From Erinaceus europaeus (Eukaryota > Chordata > Mammalia > Eulipotyphla > Erinaceidae), in NCBI RefSeq assembly GCF_950295315.1, contig NC_080165.1, forward strand, positions 2,176,158 to 2,240,157: a DNA stretch of 64,000 nucleotides. Direction: 5' to 3'. The notes below the pieces were generated by a model. It was not told where the DNA came from. It made no database searches and saw only the letters and a list, made by a program, of their open reading frames with translations. The translations under genes were made by a program, and so were the position numbers. Numbering within the stretch: the first letter of the stretch is position 1; every line of letters starts with the position of its first letter. Of this stretch, positions 1-9,348 are shown piece after piece.

Positions 1-130
1 TCTATCCAATAATAAATAAATGCTATAAAAATAATAAATACAAGTTGATTAAATCATCATGATGATAACACCAGCCACTTTGATTGCAAAAGTATGTGAA
101 ATAAAGTTTAAGATAAATTAATAGAATTAA

Positions 131-345
131 ATATTTTTTAATTTTTTAATCTTTATTGATTTTGAATAGAGACAGAAATTGTGAGGGGGAGTAGAATAGT
201 GCAGAAGAGAGACAGAGAGACACCTGCAGCTCTGCTTCACCACTCGTGAAGCTTTCCCCCTGCCAGTGGGGACCAAGGACTTGAATCCGGATCCTTGTGC
301 ACTGTAACATGTGTGCTTAACCAAGTGCACCACTGCCTGGCCCCA
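131..345 (-). mobile_element. tRNA-derived SINE
   Basis: Read on the minus strand this has the hedgehog-type SINE order: a degenerate tRNA-like head (right end, GGCCAGGCAGTGGTGCAC...), the GGTGAAGCAGG-like body, a pyrimidine-rich stretch, and an A/T-rich tail at the left end. It is diverged from the younger copies. Non-coding; it depends on L1 machinery in trans (known for this SINE type). Confidence 0.75.
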
Positions 346-1290
346 AATTAAATATATTTTTATTTTAAGGATTATGAAAGGCCTATCTCAGGTCAAAGAT
401 AACACTTTTGTGATAGAATACACTGGTTCAAAGTGAGAGTGATAGGCTTTCATTTATGGAAATGTTAAAATTTTCATTCTTTTAAAACCTACTTTAATTT
501 AGAAAACTTGGAAACAGAAATAGTCAAAGACATAAGTGAAAGTTTCTTCATAATGAGAGAAGAAATTTAGTATCTGGTGTAGTTTATGGTAAAGGTGAGA
601 GATTTTGTCCTTTTTTATATCTTCTGGGAATTTAGCTTGAAGTTAAAAAGTCTTTTTAACTGGTGAAATTGATTTTTTTTTCTTAATCTAGAGGAGGCAA
701 AATACGTTTGTCCCAGCAGATTTGGGAGAAGAGGTCAAAATGTGAACAGTTTGATGCACATATCTTCAGCTCAATCCTGGGCATGTGAACTTTGGTACTT
801 CTGTCCTCCCAGCAGAATGAGTCCAGGGATAGTTTGGGCTTAAAATGCTTGAGAAGAACATCAAACAAATGTCTGGGAAGATCCCTTAATCATTTAGAAC
901 TTTCTATCACAATTATTGTTCAATTATTTTTCATTGTAACAAGACAGGAGAACTCTGACCACACAGCACCAACTTGGTTAAGGCGGCTCTGTCTTTACTG
1001 AGTGAGTGGTTGCTAAATAAGCTCTGTAAGTGATCAACTCACCCTTCTCTGGCTACAAAGATACCACATGGCAAGTGAGATAAACTTGTTTTTCATTTAT
1101 TTAGCTTTTATGCAAAAATCAAAATGAACATTGTGTCCTGCAAATCCTAATATTCCATGATAATTTAAATATTTCACACTGGTTGCTTTCAGAGTCAATA
1201 CATGTGACCTAGTAATGGAGTCCTTCATGGGTTCTGTAAATCAGATTGTATTATGGGCACCATCTCTAGGATTTAGAATTTTAAAATTTG
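346..1290. other. Unassigned AT-rich intergenic DNA
   Basis: No long frame, repeat structure or RNA gene is evident. The short frames here show no recognisable domain. Confidence 0.5.
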
Positions 1291-1301
1291 CTGAAGTCTC
1301 A

Positions 1302-1665
1302 GGGCTCTGGCTGTAGTGTATGAAGCACAAGAACCCAATCAAGGATTTGGGTTTGAGCCCCCAGATCCCCACCTGCAGGGGATCACTTTGCAAGTAGTGA
1401 AACAGGTCTGCAGGTGTTTCTCTCCTTCTCTCTGCCTTCCCTCCTCTGTCCTATCCAACAGCAATAGCAACAACAACAGTGGGAAAAAGATGGCCTCCAG
1501 GAGCGGTGGATTTCTGGTGTAGGCACAGAGCCCAGCCCCACCCTGGAATAAACCTGGAGGCAAGAAGAAGAAGGAAAAGGAGAAGGAGAAGGAGAAGGAG
1601 AAGGAGAAGGAGAAGGAGAAGGAGAAGGAGAAGGAGGAAAAAGAAAATGCCTCCTTAAAAATTAT
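1302..1665 (+). mobile_element. SINE with extended 3' part, flanked by 11-bp duplication
   Basis: The tRNA-like head begins near 1,302, box B-like GGTTTGAGCCCC follows at about 1,350, and the CACCTGCAGGGG body at about 1,370. A 3' extension (AGGAGCGGTGGATTT...AATAAACCTGGAGGCAAG) also occurs in other SINEs of this window (for example near 16,770). The tail is a purine (GGAGAA)n run. CTGAAGTCTCA is repeated exactly at 1,291-1,301 and 1,666-1,676, which fixes both ends. Confidence 0.85.
1565..1640. repeat. (GGAGAA)n simple repeat
   Basis: About 11 GAGAAG hexamers form the purine tail of the SINE at 1,302. The serine/phenylalanine-rich reading frame on the other strand is an artefact of this repeat. 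Confidence 0.95.
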
Positions 1666-2029
1666 CTGAAGTCTCATTCATTTATTTATTTTTTCAATAT
1701 GTCTCTATCCTATTTCTGTATTCTAATTCTGGAGGTAAACTAAATGTAATTCTAAAATCGAGGTGATAGTTATGCTAATCTGAAATAGATTACTTTTTGT
1801 TAAAATATCCATGTTATATAATTTTAAAAATTCCATTTTAAAACTATCACTATTGCTTTTATTTTATTTATTTTATTTCTATCTGGGTTCACAGAAGTTA
1901 ACTTTTGCAACAACAACAAAAGAATTTGCTATCTTCCACCTGACCGAATGCAGTAAAAACAAATGAGCAATCAGCTTTCTTGTGATTTCCAGCTTCTAGA
2001 ACACTAGGCTGTCAGACCAAAGTTTCCAA

Positions 2030-2217
2030 TTTTCTTTCTTTGCCTCCAGAGTTATCACTGGGGTTCTGGTGATTGGTGCCTACACTAGGAATCCACTGCT
2101 CCTGTGGTCATATTTCCTTTCTTTTTTTTCTTTCCTTCTTTCTTTATTATTTTTTTAAAAGGACAGAGAGAAATTGAGTGGGGAGGGGAAGACAGGGAGA
2201 GAGAACGATAAACACCT
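2030..2217 (-). mobile_element. SINE, 3' half (split by LINE insertion)
   Basis: This minus-strand SINE tail and body (T-rich tract, then GGACAGAGAGAAATTGAG) ends at CGATAAACACCT. The other half continues at 3,884 with the same 12 bases followed by GCAGACCTGCTTCACC. The left portion matches the 3' extension seen in the SINE at 10,318. The SINE was therefore present before the LINE arrived. Confidence 0.85.
2206..2217. repeat. Target-site duplication, left copy (CGATAAACACCT)
   Basis: These twelve bases are identical to 3,884-3,895 and flank the Jockey-like LINE. A 12-bp direct repeat is typical of target-primed reverse transcription. Confidence 0.9.
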
Positions 2218-2224
2218 TCTTCTT

Positions 2225-3703
2225 CTAGCCTTTGCCCTTCTTCTGTAGCCAGTCAACAGCATCAGGTTGAGCCTGATGTAAAGTTTCGAGACCTCCTTTG
2301 AATCTGGAGAGGTGGCAGTCGTTGACTATGTGGGTCATAGTCTGTCTAGAGCCACAGGGGCAGTTCGAGTCGTCTCTGGCTCCCCAGCGATGGAACATAG
2401 CGGCGCACCGGCCATGGCCTGTTCGATAGCGATTGAGGAGGGCCCGATCATAACATGCTAGGTCAAAGCCGGGTTGATGATTGCAGGGGTCTGTGATGAG
2501 GTGTTTGTTCTTTACCTCAGCTGACTGCCAACTCTGTTTCCAAGAGACTAGAACAGAGAAGTTCAGTGTAGGCGTAGGGGACCAGATTGGGTGATGAGAT
2601 GTCAAGCATTGGACAGGGTGGGCGAAGATATCCATGTATATTGGCAGGTCCGGTCGAGCGTAGATGTGGGAAATGAACTTAGATGATGCCACATCCCGAC
2701 GAATATCTGGCGGGGCGATGTTGCTAAGAACTGGAAGCCATGGAACTGGGGTGGAACAGATGGTTCCAGAAATTATCTTCATGGAGGAATATAATTTGGA
2801 ATTGACCAAGTGGACATGGGGGCTACGGAACCATCCTGGGGCACAGTATTCTGCAGTGGAATAGCATAATGCCAGAGAGGATGATTGCAGTGTGGAAGTG
2901 CTCGCGCCCCATGAGGATCTGGCCAGTCTTACAATGATGTGGTTCCTCGCGCCCACCTTTGCTGCAGTTTTTATGAGATGTTTGTGAAATGACAGAGTGC
3001 GATCGAGAGTAACGCCAAGATAGACTGGCTGGGCTTCATGCCGGATTCTCGTATCGCCAAGCTGCACATTAAGCTCACGGGAGGCCGAGGCATGGTGTGG
3101 ATGGAAAACAGATGATACCGTTTTTGCAGTGCTAGGGATTAGTCACCATTTTTTACAGTAATCAGATATCAGAGACATGTCTTTCGTGAGTGTTTCCTCG
3201 AGGATGTCGAACTTTGATGCCTGAGTTGCACAGCAGATGTCATCGGCGTAGATGAACTTCATTGAAGAAGTTTCTGGGAGGTCATTGATGTAAATATTAA
3301 ATAGCATAGGAGCCAGAACAGAGCCCTGGGGGAGGCTACTTGAGACAAGTCTCCATCTGCTAGACTTGTTACCCAGATGTACCCGGAATCTTCTGTTTTG
3401 GAGAAGAAATGATATAGTGTTGGCCACCCATGGAGGCAGGCATCTTGAGATCTTGACTAGGAGACCACGGTGCCAGACCGTGTCATAGGCTGCTGTGAGA
3501 TCAACAAAGACAGCACTCATCTTTAAATTCTTCTGGAATCCATTTTCAATGTAAGTTGAGAGGGCCAGGGCTTGTTCGCAGGTAGATCTTCCTGGGCGGA
3601 AACCAGCCTGGGCGGGTGATAGGAATTTCTCTGTAAGATGAAATTGAATGAAATTGGGATGCATTGGATCGACCTTCCCGTGGTGCATCTCGTGAGTACC
3701 CAT
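2225..3703 (-). pseudogene. Jockey-like reverse transcriptase (5'-truncated, one nonsense codon)
   Basis: One reading frame of 493 codons runs through the segment, interrupted once by TGA at 3,143-3,145, where CGA (Arg) is the probable ancestral codon (CpG decay). The N-terminal part (to codon 187) has FRPGRST, the catalytic Asp in VFVDLTAAYD, LPQGSVLAP and the YADD box. After the stop come a PSTAKT segment, YLGVTLDRTLSFHKH, a CYSTAEYCAPGW block and a C-terminal zinc-finger-like CPCG...H...C cluster. The YADD aspartates are present. The endonuclease and the first RT motifs are missing because of truncation and inversion. The family enzyme nicks target DNA and copies its own RNA at the nick; this copy cannot do so. 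Long-frame preservation suggests a fairly recent insertion. Confidence 0.85.
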
Positions 3704-3883
3704 TCATTGGGGAAACTGACGATCCTTCCTAGCCGACTGAATCCACATGGATCCCAGTCACTTTCAAAGCCAGCAACAAGCAGCTCCTGACAGCTTTCAA
3801 GCTGTTTGGTCCTGGTCTTCGAGTCCTCCAACTTAATGTTGAGGGGCTGTCCTTTGCCAAACGCGTTCTTATTGGTCAATTGG
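3704..3883 (+). pseudogene. Inverted 5' fragment of the same LINE (start of endonuclease domain)
   Basis: On the plus strand the frame from about 3,733 reads through LRVLQLNVEGLSFAKRVLIGQLA-like sequence (frame containing AAT GTT GAG GGG at 3,835). This is the opening strand (LNVEGL...K...L) of an APE-type endonuclease, with a TAG just upstream at 3,730. It lies head to head with the minus-strand RT segment and ends exactly at the right-hand duplication, the arrangement produced by twin priming. The exact junction near 3,704 is inferred. Confidence 0.7.
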
Positions 3884-4024
3884 CGATAAACACCTGCAGA
3901 CCTGCTTCACCACTTGTGAAGTGACCCCCCCCTCCCTGCAGGTTCAGGAGCTGGGGCCTTGAACCAGGATCCCTGTGAGGCTTAGTACTGCATGTGGTTA
4001 ACCCAGTGTGCCACAACCCGACCC
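3884..4024 (-). mobile_element. SINE, 5' half (head side, split by LINE insertion)
   Basis: This continues the SINE cut at 2,217. It carries CACCTGCAGACCTGCTTCACC, the GCAGG body and the tRNA-like head on the minus strand, ending near GGGTCGGGTTGTGGCACACTGGG. Its first 12 bases are the right-hand copy of the target-site duplication (3,884-3,895). Confidence 0.85.
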
Positions 4025-4064
4025 TCCAAAGTTTCCAGTATTATTTCATATAGTTTGCACCTTT

Positions 4065-4275
4065 GTTTTTTTAATATTTTATTTATTTATTAGATAAAGA
4101 CAGAGAGAAGTTGAGATGGTATGGGAGAGAAAAAAAAAGAAAAGAGAAAGAGATACCTGTAGAAATACTTTACTACTTGTAAAGTTTCCCCTACAAGGTG
4201 AGGACTGGGGACTTGAACCTGGGTCCTTGCACATGGTAACATGTACAGTCTACCAGGTGAGTCACAGCCCTGGCC
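4065..4275 (-). mobile_element. SINE with 14-bp duplication
   Basis: This is a minus-strand tRNA-derived SINE (T-rich tail on the left, head ending ...GGCCAGGGCTGTGACTC). TAGTTTGCACCTTT occurs at 4,051-4,064 and again at 4,276-4,289, giving exact ends. Confidence 0.85.
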
Positions 4276-4289
4276 TAGTTTGCACCTTT

Positions 4290-5770
4290 TTAACTATAAG
4301 TATTACTTAGAAGCACTCTCTCCTGCCAGATAAGCATTGGTGAAATGTCAAGTAGCAAACAGCTACAAACAATTAAGTCAACAAGTGCCTTGAATTAAAT
4401 GAAATCAGACACTTAATTAAAATTGGTTCTTTCCATCCAGGATAGATATCACATCAGTTTATACAACAGACTTTTTGCACAGACTCAAGGTTCTGGGTCT
4501 AGTCAGTGTAAGCCAGGGCCAGGGCTGGGTAGTACTCTGGTGAGAGACAGAGAAGGGGGTGGGATGAAAAACAGATTCACAGGGCAGTTATTTATTTGAA
4601 TTCATACGCCATTATAAACCAATGCAAATTCATTCATAAATAATTCACTATTGCTCCTTTGTCCCCTTCTAGACTGTGATTTAAGACATTATCAGGTAAA
4701 ACTATGTCTGGCATTTCTTTTCTTTCCCATGTTTCTTTTCATTCCCCGTCACAGGTTTAACACTGACTTTATCTTTCTCATTAAACAGTCTTGTGGATTT
4801 TTGCCTTCTACAGAATATGTGCCTTTAGTAGACGCACTGTAGCACAGAGGCGCTAAACAAAAATGCCAGCAGCCACTAAGCCCCATCTGTCTGTCTGTCT
4901 ATCTGTCTGTCTGTCCGAGCACTGCTGCTCAGCCATGGCAGCCTCACAGTCTCGCTGAAGTGTCCCCAGCACGAATCCAAGGAGGTCCAACACCATCTTC
5001 CTTGCAACCTCTCTGCTTTAGGATTTGGGGGTCTAGGAGCACAGATGGAAAATGAATGGGAAAGAATTCCAAAAAGCATGCATGTTCACTATTGTTCCCA
5101 ACAAGCTGCTTATTTTTCACATCCTGCTGAGCCCTGCCAGGAGAACGGTGAGTGTTCACTGAGGGGACACACTAAATGGAAACCCTCTGCCTCTGTCCCC
5201 GGGCTTGAACTGTTAAGTCTGTGTGTCACACGCTGCACACAGAGAAAGGCAGGCACGTGCGCAGGGCAGTGGAAGGCAGGCTGGGAGAGGGCCGTACACT
5301 TAATTTCCACATGTCTTTAATATCTGATAGGAGAGAACAAAGGGAGTGCATTTTTAGACGTAATTAGATCCAGCGTGATGCCTGATGTGTGCATGGCACG
5401 TACATGTGTGTTTATGCACCCTATGGATACATTCCATTCGCCTAAAAAGACATTTTTACTTAGAATCTAAAAATAAGGTGGAGCAGATCTTAATAACCAA
5501 ACACACTTGAAGATTTCTATTCAACTTGTAATTAGATTTTAAGTAGACGAGGGTGTTTGATCAGATTACTGCTCTCACAAAATTGCTTTGAATATTTTCT
5601 CTGCTATAATAATGCTCAGAAACATTTTGCTTCCCTCTATAATTGGTCTCAATTATGCTGAACTGTAAATTCAAACTACCTTACAAAACCAAGAGAGGAC
5701 TTGTTTATTTAAAAAAATGATACTTTTGGGGAAAAGTTACCATCATGAACACAGAGTTAAACAGGTAGAC
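4290..5770. other. Unassigned intergenic DNA
   Basis: No transposon with clear ends is seen apart from a degenerate SINE-like patch near 4,490-4,570 and a (TCTG)n run at 4,885-4,916. The 91-codon plus-strand frame at 5,045-5,320 has no recognisable domain and is not called. Confidence 0.45.
4885..4916. repeat. (TCTG)n microsatellite
   Basis: About eight TCTG tetramers with one TCTA variant. Confidence 0.9.
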
Positions 5771-5772
5771 AA

Positions 5773-6015
5773 TGTTACCAAGATTATGAGTTTGGCTTCA
5801 GTAGAAAAAATACTAGTGACATAATAGTTTAATTCCTATAGTATATTTCACAGTGTTACCAAGATTATGGGTTTGGCTTCAGTAGATAACATACAAGTGA
5901 CATAATAGTTTAATTCCTATAGTATATTTCACAATGTTACCAAGATTATGAGTTTGGCTTCAGTAGATAACATACTAGTGACATAATAGTTTAATTCCTA
6001 CAGTATATTTCACAA
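5773..6015. repeat. Minisatellite, 3 x 81 bp
   Basis: TGTTACCAAGATTATG recurs at 5,773, 5,854 and 5,935, exactly 81 bp apart. Each unit runs to GTATATTTCACA and the copies differ at only a few positions. There is no open frame across it. Confidence 0.95.
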
Positions 6016-6126
6016 TTATGTTTCGCCGCAAGACAAAAGTCAGAAAGCTAGAGATCTTGCATTTTGAATGCTGATCTGATAGTAGCCAGATATGCATGAA
6101 CACCTTAATTTAGACTTTCTTCATGA

Positions 6127-6465
6127 CTTTTTTAATTTTTTAAATATTTGTTTATTTATTTATTTTAAACATTTTTTAAATTATTTATTTATTTTCCCTT
6201 TTGTTGCCCTTGTTGGTTTTTATTGTTGTTGTAGTTATTATTGTTGTTGTTGATGTTGTCGTTGTTGGATAGGACAGAGAGAAATGGAGAAAGGAGGGGA
6301 AGACAGAGAGGGGGAGAGAAAGACAGACACCTGCAGACCTGCTTCACCGCCTGTGAAGCGACTCCCCTGCAGGTGGGGAGCCAGGGGCTTGAACTAGGAT
6401 CCTTATGCCGGTCCTTGTGCTTTGCTCCACCTGTGCTTAACCTGCTGCACTACCACCCGACTCCC
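6127..6465 (-). mobile_element. SINE, young-type copy
   Basis: The tail (TTTATTTATTTTCCCTTTTGTTGCCC, GTTGTTGTT) is on the left, then GGACAGAGAGAAATGGAGA and GCAGACCTGCTTCACCGCCTGTGAAGCG, and the head ends in ACTACCACCCGACTCCC. TCTTCATGA at 6,118-6,126 and 6,466-6,474 is a probable 9-bp duplication. Confidence 0.9.
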
Positions 6466-6522
6466 TCTTCATGAATTTTATCTTAGGTCAGACTGTTAAA
6501 ACTGTGTCAAACAACATTTTTT

Positions 6523-6730
6523 CTTATTTTCATTTGACAGGACAGAGAGAAATTGAGAGAGGAGAAGGAGATAGAGAGGGAGAGAAAGACAGACACCTGC
6601 AGACCTACTACAGTGTTTGTGAAGCAACCCCCCTGCAGGTGGTGAGCTGGGTGCTTGAACTGGGATCTTTGCTCAGGTCCTTGTGCTTAGTACTATGTGC
6701 ACTTAGCCTGTTGTGTGACCATCCAGCCCC
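6523..6730 (-). mobile_element. SINE, second adjacent copy
   Basis: GACAGGACAGAGAGAAATTGAG starts the body and the head ends near GACCATCCAGCCCC. It has the same orientation as its neighbour at 6,127 but is more diverged and was probably inserted independently. Confidence 0.85.
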
Positions 6731-7640
6731 TAAAACAATTTCAGGAACATAATGAACTTTATAAAATATTCATTTTCTGTTTATTTTCATCAGAGAGAGA
6801 CCAGAGCACTACTCAAATTTCATGCTTCCTGGTGCTGTGGACTGAGTCCAAACCCTGTGGGTCTCAGACAAAAAACGTCCATGCACCAACATTTTTTATG
6901 TCCTCCACCCAATTATTTAATATGTACAGAAACTTCTTGTTGGAAAGAATAGACAAATATTCAAAATATAAAAAATAATTTCCTTTTACTAGGAAGTCTT
7001 TGGCAATATGTTTAAAATAATGGTTCTAAATAGGAGATGATCATACACACCCCAATACTCAGCGATATTTGAAAAAAACATTTCATTGCCGAAATTGGAG
7101 CAGGGAAGGAAACCCCAGGTTCACTGACTTTTCAAGAGAAACACTGCAAACTGGAAAGGACTCAAAGTTGTGGATGAAAAAGTTCCCCATCTAGGAATAT
7201 TTTACTCTGGTAAATTATCAGTAAGGTTTAAATAAGACAGAAGTGCCTTTTAAGTGGGCAGTAACCCAATGAATTCATGATCATCAACAACAACAAAAAA
7301 CAGATGTACAAGAGAAGCTAAAGGGACTCAGATAAATTGAAATATGGAATGGTGTCACCCAAAGGGGAAATAAAGTAAATTAGGAGGGAAAAACTCCACC
7401 CAAAAAACAAACAAACAAAACTACTACGGATTCAACAGCAGAACTGGGGCTAACAAAGGATTGCAGGGATGTGCTGGAAGGGCTGAGGCCCTTCAATAGA
7501 ATTTGGTGAAGAAATAACCCTGTTTTTTTGGTAGAGGGAAATAGAAGTGACAGAGGGTAAACCATTCTGAGATAAAAAATGCATGTGTAAAGCAGTTGCA
7601 GGATTGTTAAGCATGGTCACCTTAAAAAAAAAATTAAAAC
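6731..7640. other. Unassigned DNA, possible ancient L1 ORF1 remnant
   Basis: No clear element is seen. Around 7,140-7,260 the plus-strand sequence faintly resembles the C-terminal region of L1 ORF1 but is full of stops; this is too weak to call. Confidence 0.3.
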
Positions 7641-7645
7641 TATCA

Positions 7646-7947
7646 AAAATGCAGTCAGGTGGTAGCACAGTGGGTTAAGTGCAGGTGGCACAAAGTGCAA
7701 GGACTGGCAAAAGGATTCCTATTTAAGCCCCTGGCTCCCCACCTGCAGGGGAGTCTTTTCACAGGTGGTGAAGCAGGTCTGCAGGTGTCTGTCTTTCTCT
7801 CCCCCTCTCTGTCTTCCCCTCCTCTCTCCATTTCTCTCTGTCCTATCCAACAACATCAACGACAACATCAATAACAACAATAATAACTGCAACAGTAAAA
7901 CAACAAGGGCAACAAAAGTGAATAAATAAATATAAAAATTAAAAAAC
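7646..7947 (+). mobile_element. SINE, near-complete
   Basis: The head GTCAGGTGGTAGCACAGTGGGTTAAG contains a box A match. The body CACCTGCAGGGGAGTCTTTTCACAGGTGGTGAAGCAGG is followed by a CT-rich stretch (TCTCTCCCCCTCTCTGTC) and a CAA/AATAAATA tail. CTATCAA flanks both sides. Confidence 0.9.
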
Positions 7948-8344
7948 CTATCAACAAGTAGATGCCAATAGGGATATATATTCTTCACAAAAATTAACTC
8001 AAAATGGATCACAGAATGAGAAATGTGACTTTCAAAATTTACACAACCAAGGGTGAAATCCTGACAGCCTTAAGAATGCTGATGCCTGGTTATGACTTTT
8101 ATATAAGATTCTCAAGCTAAGAAGAGTAAAAGAAATGCTAGCTTGTTGGCCTTTGTTAAAATCAATGACTCTTGTTGGCAAAAGGCAATGTCAAGCAAGT
8201 AGGAATACTTGCCTCAGGTTTGAAAAAAGACATCAAAAAGCATTATCTGTCAAAGGACTGTTCTCCAAAATATATTGTAAACACATCATTCAATAAAATC
8301 CAAAGTAACTACTATTAAATATGACTTAAAATGTGTCATACGAT

Positions 8345-8500
8345 AGCTTAGAGTATCTGTTCACCTAAGCCATGCGAGCATGATACCCCCAGTGTGTCAG
8401 CCTGGATTCGACCCTCAGCACCACAGGAATTATGTGCATGGTCAACACAAGGGAAGATTCACGGACAGTGAAGTGATGTGCTGTGAGCTTTTTATCTACG
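8345..8500 (+). mobile_element. Possible diverged tRNA-like SINE head
   Basis: AGCATGATACCCCCAGTGTG...GGATTCGACCCTCAGCACC has the spacing of a pol III promoter (box B-like GGATTCGACCC), and a CT-rich repeated tail follows. It is different from the main SINE family and heavily mutated. Confidence 0.45.
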
Positions 8501-8770
8501 AGAGTGTCTCTCCTTCTCCTCTTTCTCTCTACTTGTAATAATGAATTGACTGTCTTTATCCGAGTGTCTCCCCTTCTCTTTCTCTCTCCACTTGCAGTAA
8601 TGAAAAGATTGGCTCTAGGTGTCTCTCCTACTTCTCTACCTGTAATAATTAATAGATTGGCTCTGGGTGTCTCTCCTCCTCTTTCTCTCTACTTGTAATA
8701 ATGAATTGATTGTCTTTATCTGAGTGTTTCTCCTTCTCCTCTTTCTCTCTCTATCTGCAATAATGAGTAG
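8500..8770. repeat. Imperfect ~65-bp tandem repeats in a SINE tail
   Basis: The block GTGTCTCTCCTTCTCCTCTT...TAATAATGAATTGA recurs about five times with unit-to-unit variation. It lies directly downstream of a tRNA-like head, suggesting expansion of a SINE tail. Confidence 0.8.
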
Positions 8771-9091
8771 ATTGGTGCAGGCTGCTCTGTAGTTTAAGCA
8801 GACATAAAAAGCACTAATTTCATTCCCAAACAATGCATACATGAAAGGATTGCAGGTATCTGAAGACTATATACAGATGGAAAATAGACATATGGAAAGA
8901 CAAGGCCCAAAGTCAACCAGAAGATGCCAATCCAAATAAGAGCATGATACTGCTGCAAACCTAGATGCACACCAGAACAGGGAGCACTGACACCAAGCAC
9001 AGGGAGAAAGGGAGGGCAAAGAGAAAGGGCCATTTCTGGTCAAGCTGTGAGGCATCACAGTCTCTTTGGAAGAAAGTTTGCTGGTTTCTTT

Positions 9092-9345
9092 TTTTTTTTT
9101 TAAATAATTTATTTCTTTATTGGGGAATTAATGTTTTACATTCAACAGTAAATACAATAGTTTGTACATGCATAACATTCCCCAGATTCCCATTTAACAA
9201 TACAACCCCCACTATGTCATTCATCATCTTTCATGGACCTGTATTCTCCCCCCACCCACCCACCCACCCCAGAGTCTTTTACTTTGGTGTAATACTCCAA
9301 TTCCATTTCAGGTTCGACTTGTGTTTTCTTTTCTAATCTTGTTTT
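9092..9345 (-). mobile_element. 5'-truncated L1 3' end (second L1 subfamily)
   Basis: The poly-T start, TTATTGGGGAATTAATG, and the downstream ACTTTGGTGTAATACTCC...AGGTTCGACTTG match, at lower identity, the region after ORF2 in L1-B (plus-strand 45,440-45,530). It includes a (CCCA)n run at 9,245-9,271. Confidence 0.65.
9245..9271. repeat. (CCCA)n microsatellite
   Basis: About six CCCA/CACC units inside the L1 3' fragment. Confidence 0.85.
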
Positions 9346-9348
9346 TTA

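Larger units (their letters stand above)
2218..3883 (-). mobile_element. Non-L1 LINE of Jockey / arthropod-pol type, 5'-inverted copy
   Basis: This non-LTR retrotransposon copy is bounded by a perfect 12-bp duplication inside a SINE. The minus-strand part (about 2,218-3,703) carries the RT palm and a long C-terminal region. The right part (about 3,704-3,883) carries, on the opposite strand, the start of an apurinic-endonuclease domain, so the 5' segment is inverted and the middle of the element is missing. The 3' end is unusual: the stop codon TAG is followed by only AAGAAGA before the duplication, with no polyA. The RT motifs (FRPGRSTCEQ, VFVDLTAAYDTVWH, LPQGSVLAPMLFN, YADD) and the C-terminal CPCG...THIVNDC region do not resemble the L1 RTs elsewhere in the window, nor, as far as I recall, BovB/RTE. 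They resemble Jockey-superfamily pol proteins common in arthropods and other invertebrates. The family call rests on motif recognition only. Confidence 0.8.

Noticed and set aside
1339..1677. 112-codon minus-strand frame rich in Ser/Phe
   Set aside because: Produced by the (GGAGAA)n tail of a SINE; no domain.
3523..3879. 118-codon minus-strand frame across the LINE junction
   Set aside because: Its first half is the antisense of the inverted endonuclease piece and its second half an out-of-frame reading of the RT segment.
5045..5320. 91-codon frame with a GTGAGT donor-like site at its middle, considered as a host exon
   Set aside because: No domain, no acceptor or companion exons visible, and the opposite strand is equally open.
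5773..6015. Repeat array considered as CRISPR
   Set aside because: Contiguous 81-bp units without unique spacers, in a mammalian genome; it is a minisatellite.
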